Shown one piece after another: positions 49,557-62,208 of a DNA stretch of 64,000 nt. This DNA comes from Burkholderiales bacterium PBB6 (GTDB lineage Bacteria; Pseudomonadota; Gammaproteobacteria; Burkholderiales; Burkholderiaceae_C), in assembly GCA_002255925.1 (NCBI GenBank), contig NKIH01000002.1:434001-498000 (forward strand), written 5' to 3'. Under the pieces are notes generated by a model, which made no database searches, had not been told where the DNA came from, and saw nothing but the letters and a program-made list of their open reading frames with translations. The number at the start of each line of letters is the position of its first letter. Position 1 is the first letter of the stretch. The position numbers and the translations under genes are program-made.

Positions 49557-50909
49557 ATGCTCATCAAACTGCTCGCTTTCCTGGTGACCATCGGTACGCT
49601 GGTCGTGATTCACGAGTACGGCCATTACAAGGTGGCGCGCTGGTGTGGTGTGAAGGTGTTGCGGTTCTCGGTGGGCTTCGGCAAGGTGCTCTGGCGCCGC
49701 GCTGCCACCGCCACCTCCCCCGAGTTCACGTTGTGCGCCTTGCCGCTGGGCGGCTATGTCCGCATGCTCGACAGCCGTGAAGGGCGGGTGGCGCCGGAAG
49801 AGTTGAGCCAGGCGTTTGATCGCAAGCCCCTGCGCCAGCGTGTGGCCATCGTGTCGGCCGGCCCCCTGGCCAACCTGCTGCTGGCCATTCTGGTGTATGC
49901 CGCCGCGCAGTGGACGGGCGTCACCGAGCCTCGTGCCTTGATGTCCTCGCCAGTGGCGGGCAGCATGGCGGCTGAGGCTGGTGTGCAGGCGGGCGATCTG
50001 GTTCGTGCGGTGTCCATCGGTGATCAAGGCTGGGAAGACGTCGACACGCTGGTCGATTGGCGTTGGCAACTCAGCCAGGGTGTGCTGGCTCGGCAAGCGC
50101 TGCGCCTGCAGCTGGACGGCCCGCACCCGCGGCAGGTGGTGCTGCCGCTCGACCGCTTGCCCGTGGGCAGCGAGATCGACTTGCCTACGATGCAGCGCAT
50201 CGGCTTGATGGGCGTCTACCGTGACCCGGTGCTGAATGATGTCAAGACGGGGGGCCCGGCCGCCCAGGCTGGCCTGCTGCGTGGTGACCGCGTGCTGTCG
50301 ATCGACGGCGCCGTGGTGGCCGATGCCCAGAGCCTGATCGACCGCGTGCGTGGCGCTGCCGGACGAACAACGATGTGGCTGGTGGAGCGACATGGCCAGC
50401 GCCTTGAGGTGTCTGTCACGCCGCGCGCCGTCACGGAAGGCGGCCAGACGCTCGGGCGCATCGACGCCGGTGTGGGTGGCGCCGTCGCGATGGTCACGGT
50501 CCAGCGCGGGTTGGTGGATGGCCTGGCGCGCGGCTGGACACGCATGGTCGACACCGCGTCGCTGAGCCTGAAGATGCTCGGCCGCATGCTGATTGGGCAG
50601 GCGTCGATCAAGAACCTCAGCGGCCCCTTGACCATCGCCGACGCGGCCGGTGAGACGGCGCAACGCGGCCTGGCCGACTATTTGAACTTTCTGGCTGCGG
50701 TGAGTGTCAGCCTGGGTGTGCTCAACCTGCTGCCGTTGCCCATGCTGGACGGTGGGCACCTCATGTATTATCTGTTCGAGGGGGTGACCGGCCGGCCGGT
50801 CTCGGACGTGTGGCTCAAGTGGCTGCAACGTGGTGGCGCATTTTTGCTGCTGCTCATGATGTCCATTGCCCTATCCAATGACGTGGCCCGCCAGTTGGGC
50901 CTGCAGTGA
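49557..50909 (+). CDS. rseP: RIP zinc metalloprotease RseP (site-2 protease)
   Basis: 450 residues. Zinc ligands in HEYGH (H19, E20, H23) within the first transmembrane helix, two PDZ domains (about 110-300), and the second active-site motif NLLPLPMLDGGHL (about 390-402). It cleaves anti-sigma factor RseA and clears signal peptides in the inner membrane. Placed immediately before bamA as in most Proteobacteria. Confidence 0.96.
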   Translation: MLIKLLAFLVTIGTLVVIHEYGHYKVARWCGVKVLRFSVGFGKVLWRRAATATSPEFTLCALPLGGYVRMLDSREGRVAPEELSQAFDRKPLRQRVAIVSAGPLANLLLAILVYAAAQWTGVTEPRALMSSPVAGSMAAEAGVQAGDLVRAVSIGDQGWEDVDTLVDWRWQLSQGVLARQALRLQLDGPHPRQVVLPLDRLPVGSEIDLPTMQRIGLMGVYRDPVLNDVKTGGPAAQAGLLRGDRVLSIDGAVVADAQSLIDRVRGAAGRTTMWLVERHGQRLEVSVTPRAVTEGGQTLGRIDAGVGGAVAMVTVQRGLVDGLARGWTRMVDTASLSLKMLGRMLIGQASIKNLSGPLTIADAAGETAQRGLADYLNFLAAVSVSLGVLNLLPLPMLDGGHLMYYLFEGVTGRPVSDVWLKWLQRGGAFLLLLMMSIALSNDVARQLGLQ

Positions 50910-50919
50910 TTCTCTTCCG

Positions 50920-53262
50920 ATGCCAAACCCCTCTTTCCCGAGCCTGATGCGCCCGATCCCCGCGTGTGTCGTGATGGCTGTGGCCAGCCTGTCCCAGCCT
51001 GCTTTCGCCGTGGAGCCGTTCACCATCGGTGACATCCGCATCGAAGGCCTGCAGCGCGGTGACCCCGGCAGCGTCTTCGGTGCCCTGCCGTTCCGCGTGG
51101 GCGACGCCTACAACGACGACAAGGGTGCTGCCGCCCTGCGGGCACTGTTTGCCACCGGCCTGTTCAAGGACGTCCGCATCGACCTCGACGGCAAGGTCGT
51201 CGTGATCGTCGTTGATGAGCGCTCCTTCATTGCCTCGGTGAACTTCAGCGGCTTGAAGGAGTTCGACAAGGATCAACTCTCGAAGGCCTTGAAGGACAGC
51301 GGCATCGCCGAAGGTCAGCCTTTCGACAAGGCCGTGATTGACCGTGCCGAGCAGGAAATCAAGCGCCAGTACCTGAGCCGCAGCCTGTACGGTGCGGAGG
51401 TGGTGACCACGGCCACCCCGGTCGAGCGCAACCGCGTCGACGTCACCTTCACCGTGACCGAAGGCTCGGTCGCCAAGCTGCGTGACATCAAGATCTCGGG
51501 TGCCAAGGCTTTCTCCGAGTCGACCTTGCTGGAGCTGATGGACCTGACCACGCCCGGCTGGCTGACCTGGTACACCAAGACCGACCGGTACGCCCGCACC
51601 AAGCTCAATGCCGACATCGAGAAGATCCGCTCGTTCTACCTGAACCGCGGCTATCTGGAGTTCGACATCAAGTCGACGCAGGTCACGATCTCGCCGGACA
51701 AGCAGAGCATTGACGTCGCGGTCACCATCGAAGAAGGCCAGCCTTACGTGGTCACCTCGGTGCGCCTGGAAGGCGACTACCTCGGCCGCGAGAACGACTT
51801 CCGCAACCGTGTCCGCGTCGAGCCGGGTCAGCCGTACCGCGGTGATGACGTGACCGCCACGACCCGCCTGTTCAGCGACCTGTACGCTGCTTACGGCTAT
51901 GCCTTTGCCAAGGTTGAACCGCGCACCGAGCTCGATCGCAAGACCGGGCAGGTGGTGCTGGTGCTGCAAAGCGCGCCGGGCCAACGCATCAACGTGCGCC
52001 GCGTCAACATCGCCGGCAACACCATCACCCGCGACGAAGTCATCCGCCGTGAATTCCGTCAGTTTGAATCGGCCTGGTACGACGGCCAGAAGATCAAGCT
52101 GTCGCGCGACCGCGTCGAGCGTCTGGGCTTCTTCAGCGATGTGGCAGTGGACACCAATGAAGTGCCGGGCTCGCCTGACCAGGTTGACCTGACGCTGAAC
52201 GTCACCGAGAAGCCCACGGGCAGCTTGCTGCTGACGGCGGGTTTTTCCAGCGCCGACCGCGTGTCGCTCAGCGCCGCGATCAAGAAGGAAAACGTCTTCG
52301 GCACGGGCAACTACCTGGGCATCGAAGTCAATACCAGCCGCCTGCAGCGCGCCCTGCAGGTCAGCACCGTCGACCCGTACTTCACCGAAGACGGTGTGTC
52401 GCGCGCGGTCGAGGTTTATTACCGCACCTCCAAGCCGGTGAATGCCATCGGCAATGTGTTCAGCCTGGCAACGCCGGGCGCGTCCATCCGTTTCGGCGTG
52501 CCCTTCACGGAAGTCGACACCGTGTTCTTCGGCGTCGGCGCGGAACAGATGCGCATCGGTACCTCCTCAGGTGTGCCGCTGAGCTACCTGAACCACGTGT
52601 CGATCTTCGGCAACAACAGCGTGGCGTTCCCGTTGACGGTCGGTTGGGCGCGCGAAGAGCGTGACAACCCGATCTCGCCTATGCGTGGCCGTTATCAGCG
52701 CATCAACACCGACATGAGCGTGTTTGGCGACATGACGTACGCCCGCGTGAATGCGCAGTACCAGCAATACTTCCCGCTGTTCAACGGTCGCTACACGCTG
52801 GGCATCAATGGCGAACTGGGCCTGGGCTATGGCCTGTTCAACAAGCCGTACCCGGTCTTCAAGAACTTCTACGGCGGTGGCCTGGGTTCGGTCCGTGTGT
52901 TCGAGCAGAACTCGCTTGGCGCGACCGACGTCACCGGCTCCTACAACGGTGGCACGAGGCGCCTGAACCTCAATGCCGAGTTGTATGTGCCCGTGCCGGG
53001 CTCCGGCAATGACAAGTCGCTGCGTCTGTTCGCCTTCGCCGATGCCGGCAATGTCTGGCGTGACAGCAGCGTCAGCGTGACCACGGCTGACCGCGAACGC
53101 GGCCGGTCGGGCAATCTTTCCGACATTCGCGCGTCTGCGGGTGTCGGCCTGAGTTGGCTCTCGCCCGTTGGACCCTTGAAGATGAGCTATGGCGCTCCTT
53201 TGCGGGCGTTCCAGGGCGATAAAATCCAACGATTCCAGTTTCAGATCGGAACGGCCTTTTGA
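50920..53262 (+). CDS. bamA: Outer membrane protein assembly factor BamA (Omp85)
   Basis: 780 residues from ATG 50920; ATG 50947 (MRPIPACVVMAVASL) is an alternative that gives a more standard signal peptide, cleaved after AFA. Five POTRA domains (about 30-430), starting at FTIGDIRIEGLQR, then a 16-strand barrel (about 430-780) including the conserved VRVFEQNSLG and ending in the outer-membrane terminal Phe (QFQIGTAF). Catalyses insertion of beta-barrel proteins. Overlaps the skp start (TGATG). Confidence 0.96.
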   Translation: MPNPSFPSLMRPIPACVVMAVASLSQPAFAVEPFTIGDIRIEGLQRGDPGSVFGALPFRVGDAYNDDKGAAALRALFATGLFKDVRIDLDGKVVVIVVDERSFIASVNFSGLKEFDKDQLSKALKDSGIAEGQPFDKAVIDRAEQEIKRQYLSRSLYGAEVVTTATPVERNRVDVTFTVTEGSVAKLRDIKISGAKAFSESTLLELMDLTTPGWLTWYTKTDRYARTKLNADIEKIRSFYLNRGYLEFDIKSTQVTISPDKQSIDVAVTIEEGQPYVVTSVRLEGDYLGRENDFRNRVRVEPGQPYRGDDVTATTRLFSDLYAAYGYAFAKVEPRTELDRKTGQVVLVLQSAPGQRINVRRVNIAGNTITRDEVIRREFRQFESAWYDGQKIKLSRDRVERLGFFSDVAVDTNEVPGSPDQVDLTLNVTEKPTGSLLLTAGFSSADRVSLSAAIKKENVFGTGNYLGIEVNTSRLQRALQVSTVDPYFTEDGVSRAVEVYYRTSKPVNAIGNVFSLATPGASIRFGVPFTEVDTVFFGVGAEQMRIGTSSGVPLSYLNHVSIFGNNSVAFPLTVGWAREERDNPISPMRGRYQRINTDMSVFGDMTYARVNAQYQQYFPLFNGRYTLGINGELGLGYGLFNKPYPVFKNFYGGGLGSVRVFEQNSLGATDVTGSYNGGTRRLNLNAELYVPVPGSGNDKSLRLFAFADAGNVWRDSSVSVTTADRERGRSGNLSDIRASAGVGLSWLSPVGPLKMSYGAPLRAFQGDKIQRFQFQIGTAF

Positions 53263-53768
53263 TGATGACCAAGCTCCTGAAGTTTTTTGCCGCTGCGGCT
53301 GCGGTGTCCTTCGCTCTGGGCGCGTCAGCGCAAGAGTTGAAGATCGGCTACGTGAATGGCGAGCGCGTACTGCGCGAAGCGACGCCGGCCAAGGCGGCCC
53401 AGGCGAAGCTGGAAGCCGAGTTCAAGAAGCGTGAAGGCGAACTGAACGACACCGGCAACAAGCTGCGCACCGCCCTCGAAAAGCTCGAGAAGGACGGCCC
53501 CACGCTGGCCGAGGCCGAACGCAGCCGTCGCCAGCGCGACCTGGGCGAGCAGCAACGTGACTTCGAACGCAAGCGCCGTGAACTGGTCGAAGACCTGAAC
53601 CAGCGCAAGAACGAAGAACTCGCCGCAGTGACCGAGCGCGCCAGCCGCGTCATCAAGCAGATCTTCGAGCAGGAAAAGTACGACCTGATCCTGCAGGAAG
53701 TCGTGTTTGCCGGCCCGCGCGTGGACATCACCAAGAAGGTGATCGACGCGCTCAACGCCGGCAAGTGA
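53262..53768 (+). CDS. skp: Periplasmic chaperone OmpH/Skp
   Basis: 168 residues from ATG 53262 (a second ATG at 53265). Signal peptide ending ALGASAQE (about 24), then a short beta strand (LKIGYVNGERVL) and a long basic coiled coil (about 45-140, KKREGELNDTGNKLRTALEK). Skp trimers hold unfolded outer-membrane proteins for BamA. Coupled to bamA by an overlapping stop/start. Confidence 0.92.
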   Translation: MMTKLLKFFAAAAAVSFALGASAQELKIGYVNGERVLREATPAKAAQAKLEAEFKKREGELNDTGNKLRTALEKLEKDGPTLAEAERSRRQRDLGEQQRDFERKRRELVEDLNQRKNEELAAVTERASRVIKQIFEQEKYDLILQEVVFAGPRVDITKKVIDALNAGK

Positions 53769-53784
53769 ACGCACGCCGCGAGCC

Positions 53785-54837
53785 ATGACCATGACCCCGG
53801 GCGCGACCGCTCCGGTCCGCCTGGCTGACATTGTCAGTGGGTTGGGCGGCGAGCTTCATGGTGATGACCAGCGCGTCATCACCCGCATTGCCTCACTCGA
53901 ATCAGCCGACGAAACCAGCCTGAGCTTTCTGGCGCAGGCGCGTTTCAAGCCGCTGCTGCAGGCTACCCGCGCGGGTTGCGTGCTGGTTCGGGCCGACATG
54001 CTGCCGCTGGTGCCCGAAGGCGCCAGCGCCATCGTCACTCCCGACCCCTATCTCTACTACGCCCGGCTGACCCGCTGGTGGCTGGCCCGCAAGCGCCAGT
54101 CTGACACCGTGGGCGTGCATGGCAGCGCCGTGATCGGGCAGGGCGTGGTCATCCACCCCACCGCCACCGTGGGTGCCTTCGCCGTGATCGGTGACCGCGC
54201 CGTCATTGGTGAACACGCGGTCATTGGTTCGCACACCGAGGTGGGCGCTGATGCCGTCGTTGGCTCAGCCACCCGCATCGCCTCGCGCGTCGCCTTCGGC
54301 CATGACTGCCGGATCGGCGCCCGGGGCACCATCCACAGCGGCGCGGTGATCGGAGCGGACGGTTTCGGCTTTGCGCCGTTCGAGGGCCGCTGGGAAAAGA
54401 TCGAACAACTGGGTACCGTGGTGATCGGTGACGACGTTGATGTGGGCGCCAATACCTGCATCGACCGCGGCGCACTTGACGACACCGTGTTGTCTGACGG
54501 CGTGAAGCTCGACAACCTGATCCAGATCGCCCACAACGTGCGCATCGGCGCCCACACCGCCATGGCCGGCTGTGTCGGGGTGGCGGGCAGCGCACGCATC
54601 GGCGCCGGCTGCACCTTTGGTGGCGCGGCCATGATCCTTGGTCACCTCGAGATCGGTGACGGCGTCCATATTTCGGCGGCCAGCGTCGTCATGAGCTCGA
54701 TCCTCAAGCCGGGTCAGTACAGCGGCGTGTTTCCGATCGATGACAATGGCAGCTGGGAAAAGAACGCAGCCACGCTGCGTCAGTTGCACACCTTGAGAAC
54801 CCGCCTGCGCGCACTGGAAAAGAAAATAACACCATGA
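53785..54837 (+). CDS. lpxD: UDP-3-O-(3-hydroxyacyl)glucosamine N-acyltransferase
   Basis: 350 residues from ATG 53785 (ATG 53791 also possible). N-terminal uridine-binding domain (about 8-110), then a left-handed beta helix of hexapeptide repeats with [20 protein letters not shown] carrying the catalytic His, and a C-terminal helix ([19 protein letters not shown]). Third step of lipid A synthesis. Stop overlaps fabZ ATG (ATGA). Confidence 0.95.
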   Translation: MTMTPGATAPVRLADIVSGLGGELHGDDQRVITRIASLESADETSLSFLAQARFKPLLQATRAGCVLVRADMLPLVPEGASAIVTPDPYLYYARLTRWWLARKRQSDTVGVHGSAVIGQGVVIHPTATVGAFAVIGDRAVIGEHAVIGSHTEVGADAVVGSATRIASRVAFGHDCRIGARGTIHSGAVIGADGFGFAPFEGRWEKIEQLGTVVIGDDVDVGANTCIDRGALDDTVLSDGVKLDNLIQIAHNVRIGAHTAMAGCVGVAGSARIGAGCTFGGAAMILGHLEIGDGVHISAASVVMSSILKPGQYSGVFPIDDNGSWEKNAATLRQLHTLRTRLRALEKKITP

Positions 54838-55277
54838 TCATGGACATCCACCAGATCCTCAAACGCCTGCCCCACCGCTACCCGCTGCTGCTGGTGGACC
54901 GCGTGCAGGAGTTGGAAAAGAACGTGCGCATCCAGGCGCTGAAGAACGTCACCTTCAATGAGCCGTTCTTCACCGGTCACTTCCCGCACCGTCCGGTGAT
55001 GCCGGGTGTGCTCATTCTGGAAGCGATGGCCCAGGCCGCCGCACTGCTGTCCTTCGCCTCGGCCGATACCGACCCGGGCGACGACACGGTGGTCTATTTC
55101 GCAGGCATCGACGGTGCGCGTTTCAAGCGCCCGGTCGAGCCGGGTGACCAACTGGTCATCGAAGCGACCATCCTGCGGGTCAAGGCCGGCATCCACAAAT
55201 ACAGCGCCCGCGCGACCGTGGACGGCGAACTCGCCGCCGAGGCCGAGCTGATGTGCACGATGCGCAAGATCAGCTGA
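54834..55277 (+). CDS. fabZ: 3-hydroxyacyl-[ACP] dehydratase FabZ
   Basis: 147 residues. Hot-dog fold with catalytic H49 in [15 protein letters not shown] and E63 in LEAMAQ. It dehydrates the same 3-hydroxyacyl-ACP pool that LpxA and LpxD draw on, which explains its place between them. Overlaps lpxD by four bases; lpxA begins 14 bases after the stop. Confidence 0.96.
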   Translation: MIMDIHQILKRLPHRYPLLLVDRVQELEKNVRIQALKNVTFNEPFFTGHFPHRPVMPGVLILEAMAQAAALLSFASADTDPGDDTVVYFAGIDGARFKRPVEPGDQLVIEATILRVKAGIHKYSARATVDGELAAEAELMCTMRKIS

Positions 55278-55291
55278 TCAAGGGGCTGCGC

Positions 55292-56080
55292 ATGGGTTTG
55301 ATCCATCCCACCGCCCTGATTGACCCGGCCGCCGAGCTCGACAGCACGGTGGCTGTGGGTGCCTACAGCATCGTCGGGCCGCATGTGCGCGTTGGTGCCG
55401 GCACGGTCATCGGCCCGCATTGCGTGGTCGAAGGCCGAACCACCATCGGCGAGCAGAACCACTTCTTCCAGTTCAGCTCGATCGGCGCCGTGTCTCAGGA
55501 CATGAGCTATGCCGGTGAGCCGACGCAGCTGGTGATCGGTGACCGCAACACCGTGCGCGAGTTCTGCACCCTGAACCTGGGCACGATGAAGGAAGAGGGC
55601 ATCACCCGCATCGGCTCGGACAACTGGATCATGGCCTACGTGCACATCGCTCACGATGTGCGCCTGGGTGACCACACCGTGCTGGCCAACAACGCCACGC
55701 TTGCAGGCCATGTGCATGTGGGCGACTGGGCGGTGATTGGCGGCCTGAGCGGGGTACACCAGTTCGTGAAGATCGGCGCCCACGCGATGATCGGCTTCCA
55801 GGGGCATGTGTCCCAGGACGTGCCGCCCTTCATGACGGTTGACGGCAACCCGCTGACCGCCCGCGCCGTCAACCTGACCGGCTTGCGCCGCCGCGGCTTC
55901 AGCGACGAGCGCATCCGCGTGGTGCGCCAGATGCACAAGCTGCTGTACCGGTCGGGCCTGACGCTGGAGCAATCGGTGTCGGCCATCGCAGCACTCTCGG
56001 CGGAGGTGCCGGAAGCTGCGGGTGATGTGCAGGTGATGCTCGATTTCATTGCCAGCGCCAAGCGCGGCATCGTCCGCTGA
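55292..56080 (+). CDS. lpxA: Acyl-ACP:UDP-N-acetylglucosamine O-acyltransferase
   Basis: 262 residues from ATG 55292 ([12 protein letters not shown] is the canonical start). Left-handed beta helix of about 10 coils, catalytic H121 in [11 protein letters not shown], and C-terminal helical domain ([18 protein letters not shown]). First lipid A step. The residue aligning with the E. coli chain-length ruler Gly173 is F169 (AHAMIGFQG), a bulky side chain; in Pseudomonas aeruginosa Met at this place restricts the enzyme to C10. Confidence 0.96.
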   Translation: MGLIHPTALIDPAAELDSTVAVGAYSIVGPHVRVGAGTVIGPHCVVEGRTTIGEQNHFFQFSSIGAVSQDMSYAGEPTQLVIGDRNTVREFCTLNLGTMKEEGITRIGSDNWIMAYVHIAHDVRLGDHTVLANNATLAGHVHVGDWAVIGGLSGVHQFVKIGAHAMIGFQGHVSQDVPPFMTVDGNPLTARAVNLTGLRRRGFSDERIRVVRQMHKLLYRSGLTLEQSVSAIAALSAEVPEAAGDVQVMLDFIASAKRGIVR

Positions 56081-56081
56081 G

Positions 56082-57245
56082 ATGAGGTCGTCTCCGGCGG
56101 AGATGCCCCCGGCTCCCCGCCTGGGGCTGGTGGCTGGCGAGGCTTCCGGCGACATGCTGGCCAGCCTGTTGCTGCAGGGCCTGCAGGCGCGCTGGCCCGG
56201 CTTGAGCGCCGCCGGCATTGGCGGCCCGAAGATGCAGGCGCAGGGCTTTGAGGCCTGGTGGCCGAGCGAGAAGCTGTCTGTGTTCGGCTACGTCGATGCC
56301 TTGCTGCACCTGCGTGAGTTGCTGGCCATCCGGCGCGCCCTGCGTGATCGCCTGCTGGCCGACCCGCCGGATCTGTTCATCGGTGTGGATGCTCCGGATT
56401 TCAACTTTGGTCTTGAAACCAGCCTGAAAGCGGCCGGTGTGAAGACCGTGCACTTCGTGTGCCCGTCGATCTGGGCGTGGCGCCCCGACCGGGTGAAGAA
56501 GCTGGCCGCGGCCGCTGACCACGTGCTGTGCCTGTTCCCGCATGAGCCGGAGTTGCTGGCGCAGCACGGCGTGGCCGCCACCTTCGTGGGCCACCCGGTG
56601 GCCGACCGTGTGCCGCTGGAGGTGCCGCAGGCCGCCGCGCGTTTGGCGCTGAATCTGGATGAGGCCGCCACGGTGGTGGCGCTGCTGCCCGGCAGCCGGC
56701 GCAGCGAGATTCGCCACATCGCGCCGCGCCTGCTGGCCGCCGCCGCCTTGATGCATCAGCGTCGTCCGGAGCTGACCTTCATCATTCCCGTGGCGCCGGG
56801 CTTGCGACCCTTGCTCGAGCCGATGCTGGCTGCCCATGCGCCCGGCCTGAAGGTCACGCTGGTGGACGGTCGCTCGCACGAAGTGCTGGCCGCCTGCAAC
56901 CTGACGCTGATCGCCAGCGGCACCGCCACGCTGGAGGCAGCGCTTTACAAGCGCCCCATGGTCATCGTTTATGCGATGCACTGGCTGAACTACCGCTACA
57001 TGCGCGGCAAGGCGCTGCTGCCATGGCACGGCCTGCCCAACATTCTGCTGCGCGACTTTGTCGTGCCCGAGCTCATCCAGGACGCCGCCACGCCAGACGC
57101 CATTGCGTCGGCCGGTCTGGCCTGGCTCGACGACGCGCCGCGCCGCGAAGCTCTGCAGCAGACCTTCCTTCGACTGCACCAGACCCTGCGCCAGGACACC
57201 GCGCGCAAAGCCAGTGATGCCATCGCGAAAATTCTCGCCCGTTGA
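56082..57245 (+). CDS. lpxB: Lipid-A-disaccharide synthase
   Basis: 387 residues from ATG 56082, one base after the lpxA stop (TGAGATG). GT19 fold: [18 protein letters not shown] start, [25 protein letters not shown] and LPGSRRSEI motifs. It condenses UDP-diacylglucosamine with lipid X. Peripheral inner-membrane enzyme. Confidence 0.95.
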   Translation: MRSSPAEMPPAPRLGLVAGEASGDMLASLLLQGLQARWPGLSAAGIGGPKMQAQGFEAWWPSEKLSVFGYVDALLHLRELLAIRRALRDRLLADPPDLFIGVDAPDFNFGLETSLKAAGVKTVHFVCPSIWAWRPDRVKKLAAAADHVLCLFPHEPELLAQHGVAATFVGHPVADRVPLEVPQAAARLALNLDEAATVVALLPGSRRSEIRHIAPRLLAAAALMHQRRPELTFIIPVAPGLRPLLEPMLAAHAPGLKVTLVDGRSHEVLAACNLTLIASGTATLEAALYKRPMVIVYAMHWLNYRYMRGKALLPWHGLPNILLRDFVVPELIQDAATPDAIASAGLAWLDDAPRREALQQTFLRLHQTLRQDTARKASDAIAKILAR

Positions 57246-57249
57246 ACAG

Positions 57250-57855
57250 ATGCCACTGCACTTTGAAGTGAACGGCTTGATGGCCGGGGTGGACGAGGCC
57301 GGCCGTGGCCCGCTGGCGGGCCCTGTGGTGGCCGCCGCGGTCATCCTGGATGACCTGCACCCGATCCAGGGACTGAAAGATTCAAAGACGCTGACCGCGC
57401 GCAAGCGTGATCTGCTGTTCGACGAGATCCACGCCAAGGCGCTGTGCTTCTGCATCGCCGAGGCCACCGTTGAAGAGATCGATCGATACAACATCCTGCA
57501 TGCCACGATGCTGGCCATGAAGCGGGCGGTGGAGGGCTTGCGCCTGCTGCCTGCCAAGGTGCTGGTCGACGGCAACCGTCTGCCCGTGCTGAAGGTACCG
57601 GCGGAGGCGATCGTCAAGGGCGATTCCAAGGTGCAGGCCATCTCGGCGGCGTCCATCCTGGCCAAGGTGCACCGCGACCGGCTGTGTGAGGCCATGCACC
57701 AGGCCCATCCGCAGTACGGTTTCGCCACCCACAAGGGCTATCCAACGGCTGAGCACCTGGCGGCCCTGCGCGCGCACGGGGCTGCTGCCGTGCACAGACA
57801 AACTTTCGGGCCGGTTCGCCAGGCCTTGTTGATGGGGGCGTCTGATGACCGCTGA
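57250..57855 (+). CDS. rnhB: Ribonuclease HII
   Basis: 201 residues from ATG 57250, 4 bases after lpxB. Catalytic acidic residues D15-E16 ([14 protein letters not shown]) and D107 (VLVDGNRLP), plus [13 protein letters not shown]. Removes ribonucleotides from DNA:RNA hybrids. Its end overlaps the start of the methyltransferase gene by 11 bases, in a different frame. Confidence 0.96.
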   Translation: MPLHFEVNGLMAGVDEAGRGPLAGPVVAAAVILDDLHPIQGLKDSKTLTARKRDLLFDEIHAKALCFCIAEATVEEIDRYNILHATMLAMKRAVEGLRLLPAKVLVDGNRLPVLKVPAEAIVKGDSKVQAISAASILAKVHRDRLCEAMHQAHPQYGFATHKGYPTAEHLAALRAHGAAAVHRQTFGPVRQALLMGASDDR

Positions 57856-58609
57856 ATTGATCACGTCCAAGGACAACCCGCTGCTGCAGCGTATCCGCAA
57901 GCTGGCCGGCGAGCCGGCGGCCTACCGCAAGGCGGGCCAGGTGTGGCTGGAGGGTGATCACCTGGTGAGCGCCGCGCTGCAGCGCGGCTGCGCACTGGAC
58001 ACGCTGGTGGTGACCGACACCGCCTGGGCCTCACGGGTGGATTGGCGCGTCTGGGCTGATCACGCGCGCCGCGTGGTGCAGGTGCCCGAGGCCTTGATGC
58101 GCGGCCTGACCACGCTGGAATCACCGCCGCGCATCTGCGCGCTGATGAACCTGGGCGAATCGCCGGCCATCGCGCCAGACGTGGCCACCCTCGTGCTCGA
58201 CCGGCTGCAGGATGCCGGCAATGTCGGCAGCATTCTTCGCAGCGCTGCGGCGTTTGGCGTGCGGCAGGTGCTGGCCATCAAGGGCACGGCGGCGCTCTGG
58301 TCACCCAAGGTGCTGCGCGCCGGCATGGGCGCGCACTTCGCCATGCGTCTGGTGGAAGGGCTGCAGGCCGACGACCTGGCAGGCCTGATCGTGCCGCTGC
58401 TGGCCACCAGCTCGCACGCTGGTTTGGTGCTGGGCGAGGCGCAACTGCCAGTGCCCTGCGCCTGGGTGCTGGGCCATGAAGGGCAGGGCGTTGATGAGGC
58501 CCTGATGGCGCGCTGCGCCCACACCGTCAGCATTCCCCAGCCTGGCGGTGAAGAGTCACTGAACGTGGCTGCCGCGGCCGCCATCTGCCTCTTCGCCACC
58601 CGGGGCTGA
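57845..58609 (+). CDS. TrmH/SpoU-family RNA 2'-O-methyltransferase
   Basis: 254 residues. N-terminal L30e-like substrate domain (about 1-90) and SPOUT knot with motif 1 [21 protein letters not shown] (about 118-138), motif 2 [10 protein letters not shown] and motif 3 [18 protein letters not shown]. Resembles RlmB/TsnR-type enzymes; the target nucleotide cannot be stated. It is last in the plus-strand cluster, convergent with ppsR. Confidence 0.9.
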   Translation: MTAELITSKDNPLLQRIRKLAGEPAAYRKAGQVWLEGDHLVSAALQRGCALDTLVVTDTAWASRVDWRVWADHARRVVQVPEALMRGLTTLESPPRICALMNLGESPAIAPDVATLVLDRLQDAGNVGSILRSAAAFGVRQVLAIKGTAALWSPKVLRAGMGAHFAMRLVEGLQADDLAGLIVPLLATSSHAGLVLGEAQLPVPCAWVLGHEGQGVDEALMARCAHTVSIPQPGGEESLNVAAAAAICLFATRG

Positions 58610-58622
58610 AACGCCCCCCGGC

Positions 58623-59483
58623 TCAGTAGATGAGCCGGTCCGGGCGGATGTCGCGCAGAATCGTGGTGGCAATTTCCTCGATCGACTTGTGGGTCGAACT
58701 CAGCCACGCGATGCTGCTGCGCTTCATCATCTGCTCGGCGGCGTTCACCTCGTAGCGGCAGTTCTCGATCGCGGCGTACTTGCTGCCCGGGCGGCGCTCG
58801 TTGCGTATCTGGCTCAGGCGATCGGGGTCGATCGTCAGCCCGAAACACTTGCGCTTGTGCGGGGCGAGTGAGGAGGGCAGGTGGTCGCGCTCGAAGTCTT
58901 CCGGAATCAGCGGGTAGTTCGCCGCCTTGATGCCGTGCTGCATGGCCAGATAGAGCGAGGTCGGCGTCTTGCCGCTGCGGCTCACGCCCACCAGGATCAC
59001 ATCGGCGGCCTGCAGGTTCTTGGCCGATTGCCCGTCATCGTGCGCCAGCGAGAAATTGATCGCCTCGATACGGTCGTTGTATTCCTGGCTCTTCGCGGCG
59101 TCAGAGAAGCGACCGACCCGGTGGTTGGACTTCATGCCGAACTCAAGCTCAAGCGGTTCGACGAAGGCCTTGAACATGTCCATCACCATGCCCTTGCAAT
59201 GATCGGACGTCAGGATGGACCGGACATCGTCATTGGCCAGCGTGATGAACACGATCGGGCGTTTGCCTTCGGCCTCGCCGGTGGCGTTGATCTCAGACAC
59301 CACGTGGGCTGCCTTCTCCATCGTGTCGATGAAGGGGCGTCGCACATGCCGGGGCTTGGCGGTGAACTGCGCGAGGATGGAATTGCCGAAGGTTTCGGCG
59401 GTGATGCCGGTGCCGTCGGACACATAAAACACGGTGCGGTTGGGCATGAATGCACGAAGAGGTTTCAGCCTAGGTTCAGCCAT
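58623..59483 (-). CDS. ppsR: PEP synthase regulatory protein PpsR (bifunctional kinase/pyrophosphorylase, DUF299)
   Basis: 286 residues from ATG 59483; ATG 59447 ([14 protein letters not shown]) gives 274 residues, closer to family length. P-loop [17 protein letters not shown] (166-182) and [18 protein letters not shown] are diagnostic. It inactivates PEP synthase by ADP-dependent phosphorylation of a Thr next to the catalytic His, and reactivates it by Pi-dependent dephosphorylation. Divergent from its substrate gene ppsA. Confidence 0.95.
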   Translation of the reverse strand: MAEPRLKPLRAFMPNRTVFYVSDGTGITAETFGNSILAQFTAKPRHVRRPFIDTMEKAAHVVSEINATGEAEGKRPIVFITLANDDVRSILTSDHCKGMVMDMFKAFVEPLELEFGMKSNHRVGRFSDAAKSQEYNDRIEAINFSLAHDDGQSAKNLQAADVILVGVSRSGKTPTSLYLAMQHGIKAANYPLIPEDFERDHLPSSLAPHKRKCFGLTIDPDRLSQIRNERRPGSKYAAIENCRYEVNAAEQMMKRSSIAWLSSTHKSIEEIATTILRDIRPDRLIY

Positions 59484-59673
59484 GATAGGCATTCCATCCG
59501 TAGAATGGCGCCATCTCGCATCCTTTTGCTGTACCCGGCCTGTAACCGGCGGCACCGATGACAGTCATGAGCCCCTGCAGTTCCTTCCAAGAACTCCAAC
59601 GCACTGCAGTGCGGGCTCCTGCCATGGGCGTGTGGATGGCGACACAAGTTTTTTGTTATCAAGGAGCTTCCGC
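59484..59673. promoter_or_regulatory. ppsR/ppsA divergent intergenic region
   Basis: 190 bases. TAGAAT near 59500 is a possible plus-strand -10. A perfect 12-bp palindrome GCACTGCAGTGC lies at 59601-59612, with CCGGC/GCCGG repeats around 59536-59555. The ppsA Shine-Dalgarno AAGGAG is at 59661-59666, after TTTTTTGTTATC. The palindrome is a candidate operator; the cognate regulator is unknown. Confidence 0.45.
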
Positions 59674-62073
<2,400 letters not shown>

Positions 62074-62095
62074 GCGGCCCGCAGCCGTTCACGCA

Positions 62096-62127
62096 CACAA
62101 GGGGCCGGCACACGCCGGCCCCTTGTG
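62096..62127 (+). terminator. Perfect 14-bp hairpin after ppsA
   Basis: CACAAGGGGCCGGC (62096-62109) with GCCGGCCCCTTGTG (62114-62127), loop ACAC. No T-run follows; the only U residues are in the 3' arm. It abuts the likely rpsF -10 (TATGAT, 62129-62134). Confidence 0.65.
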
Positions 62128-62128
62128 C

Positions 62129-62134
62129 TATGAT
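62129..62134 (+). promoter_or_regulatory. rpsF operon promoter -10
   Basis: TATGAT, 74 bases before the rpsF ATG. Its -35 region would lie inside the ppsA hairpin and is not a recognisable hexamer. Confidence 0.5.
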
Positions 62135-62208
62135 GATCGGCTTTCCCTTGTCGTACCAGCCTTGACGCGCAGGGCGACTTCCTCCAATGGAACCCAAAAG
62201 GAGTTTTC

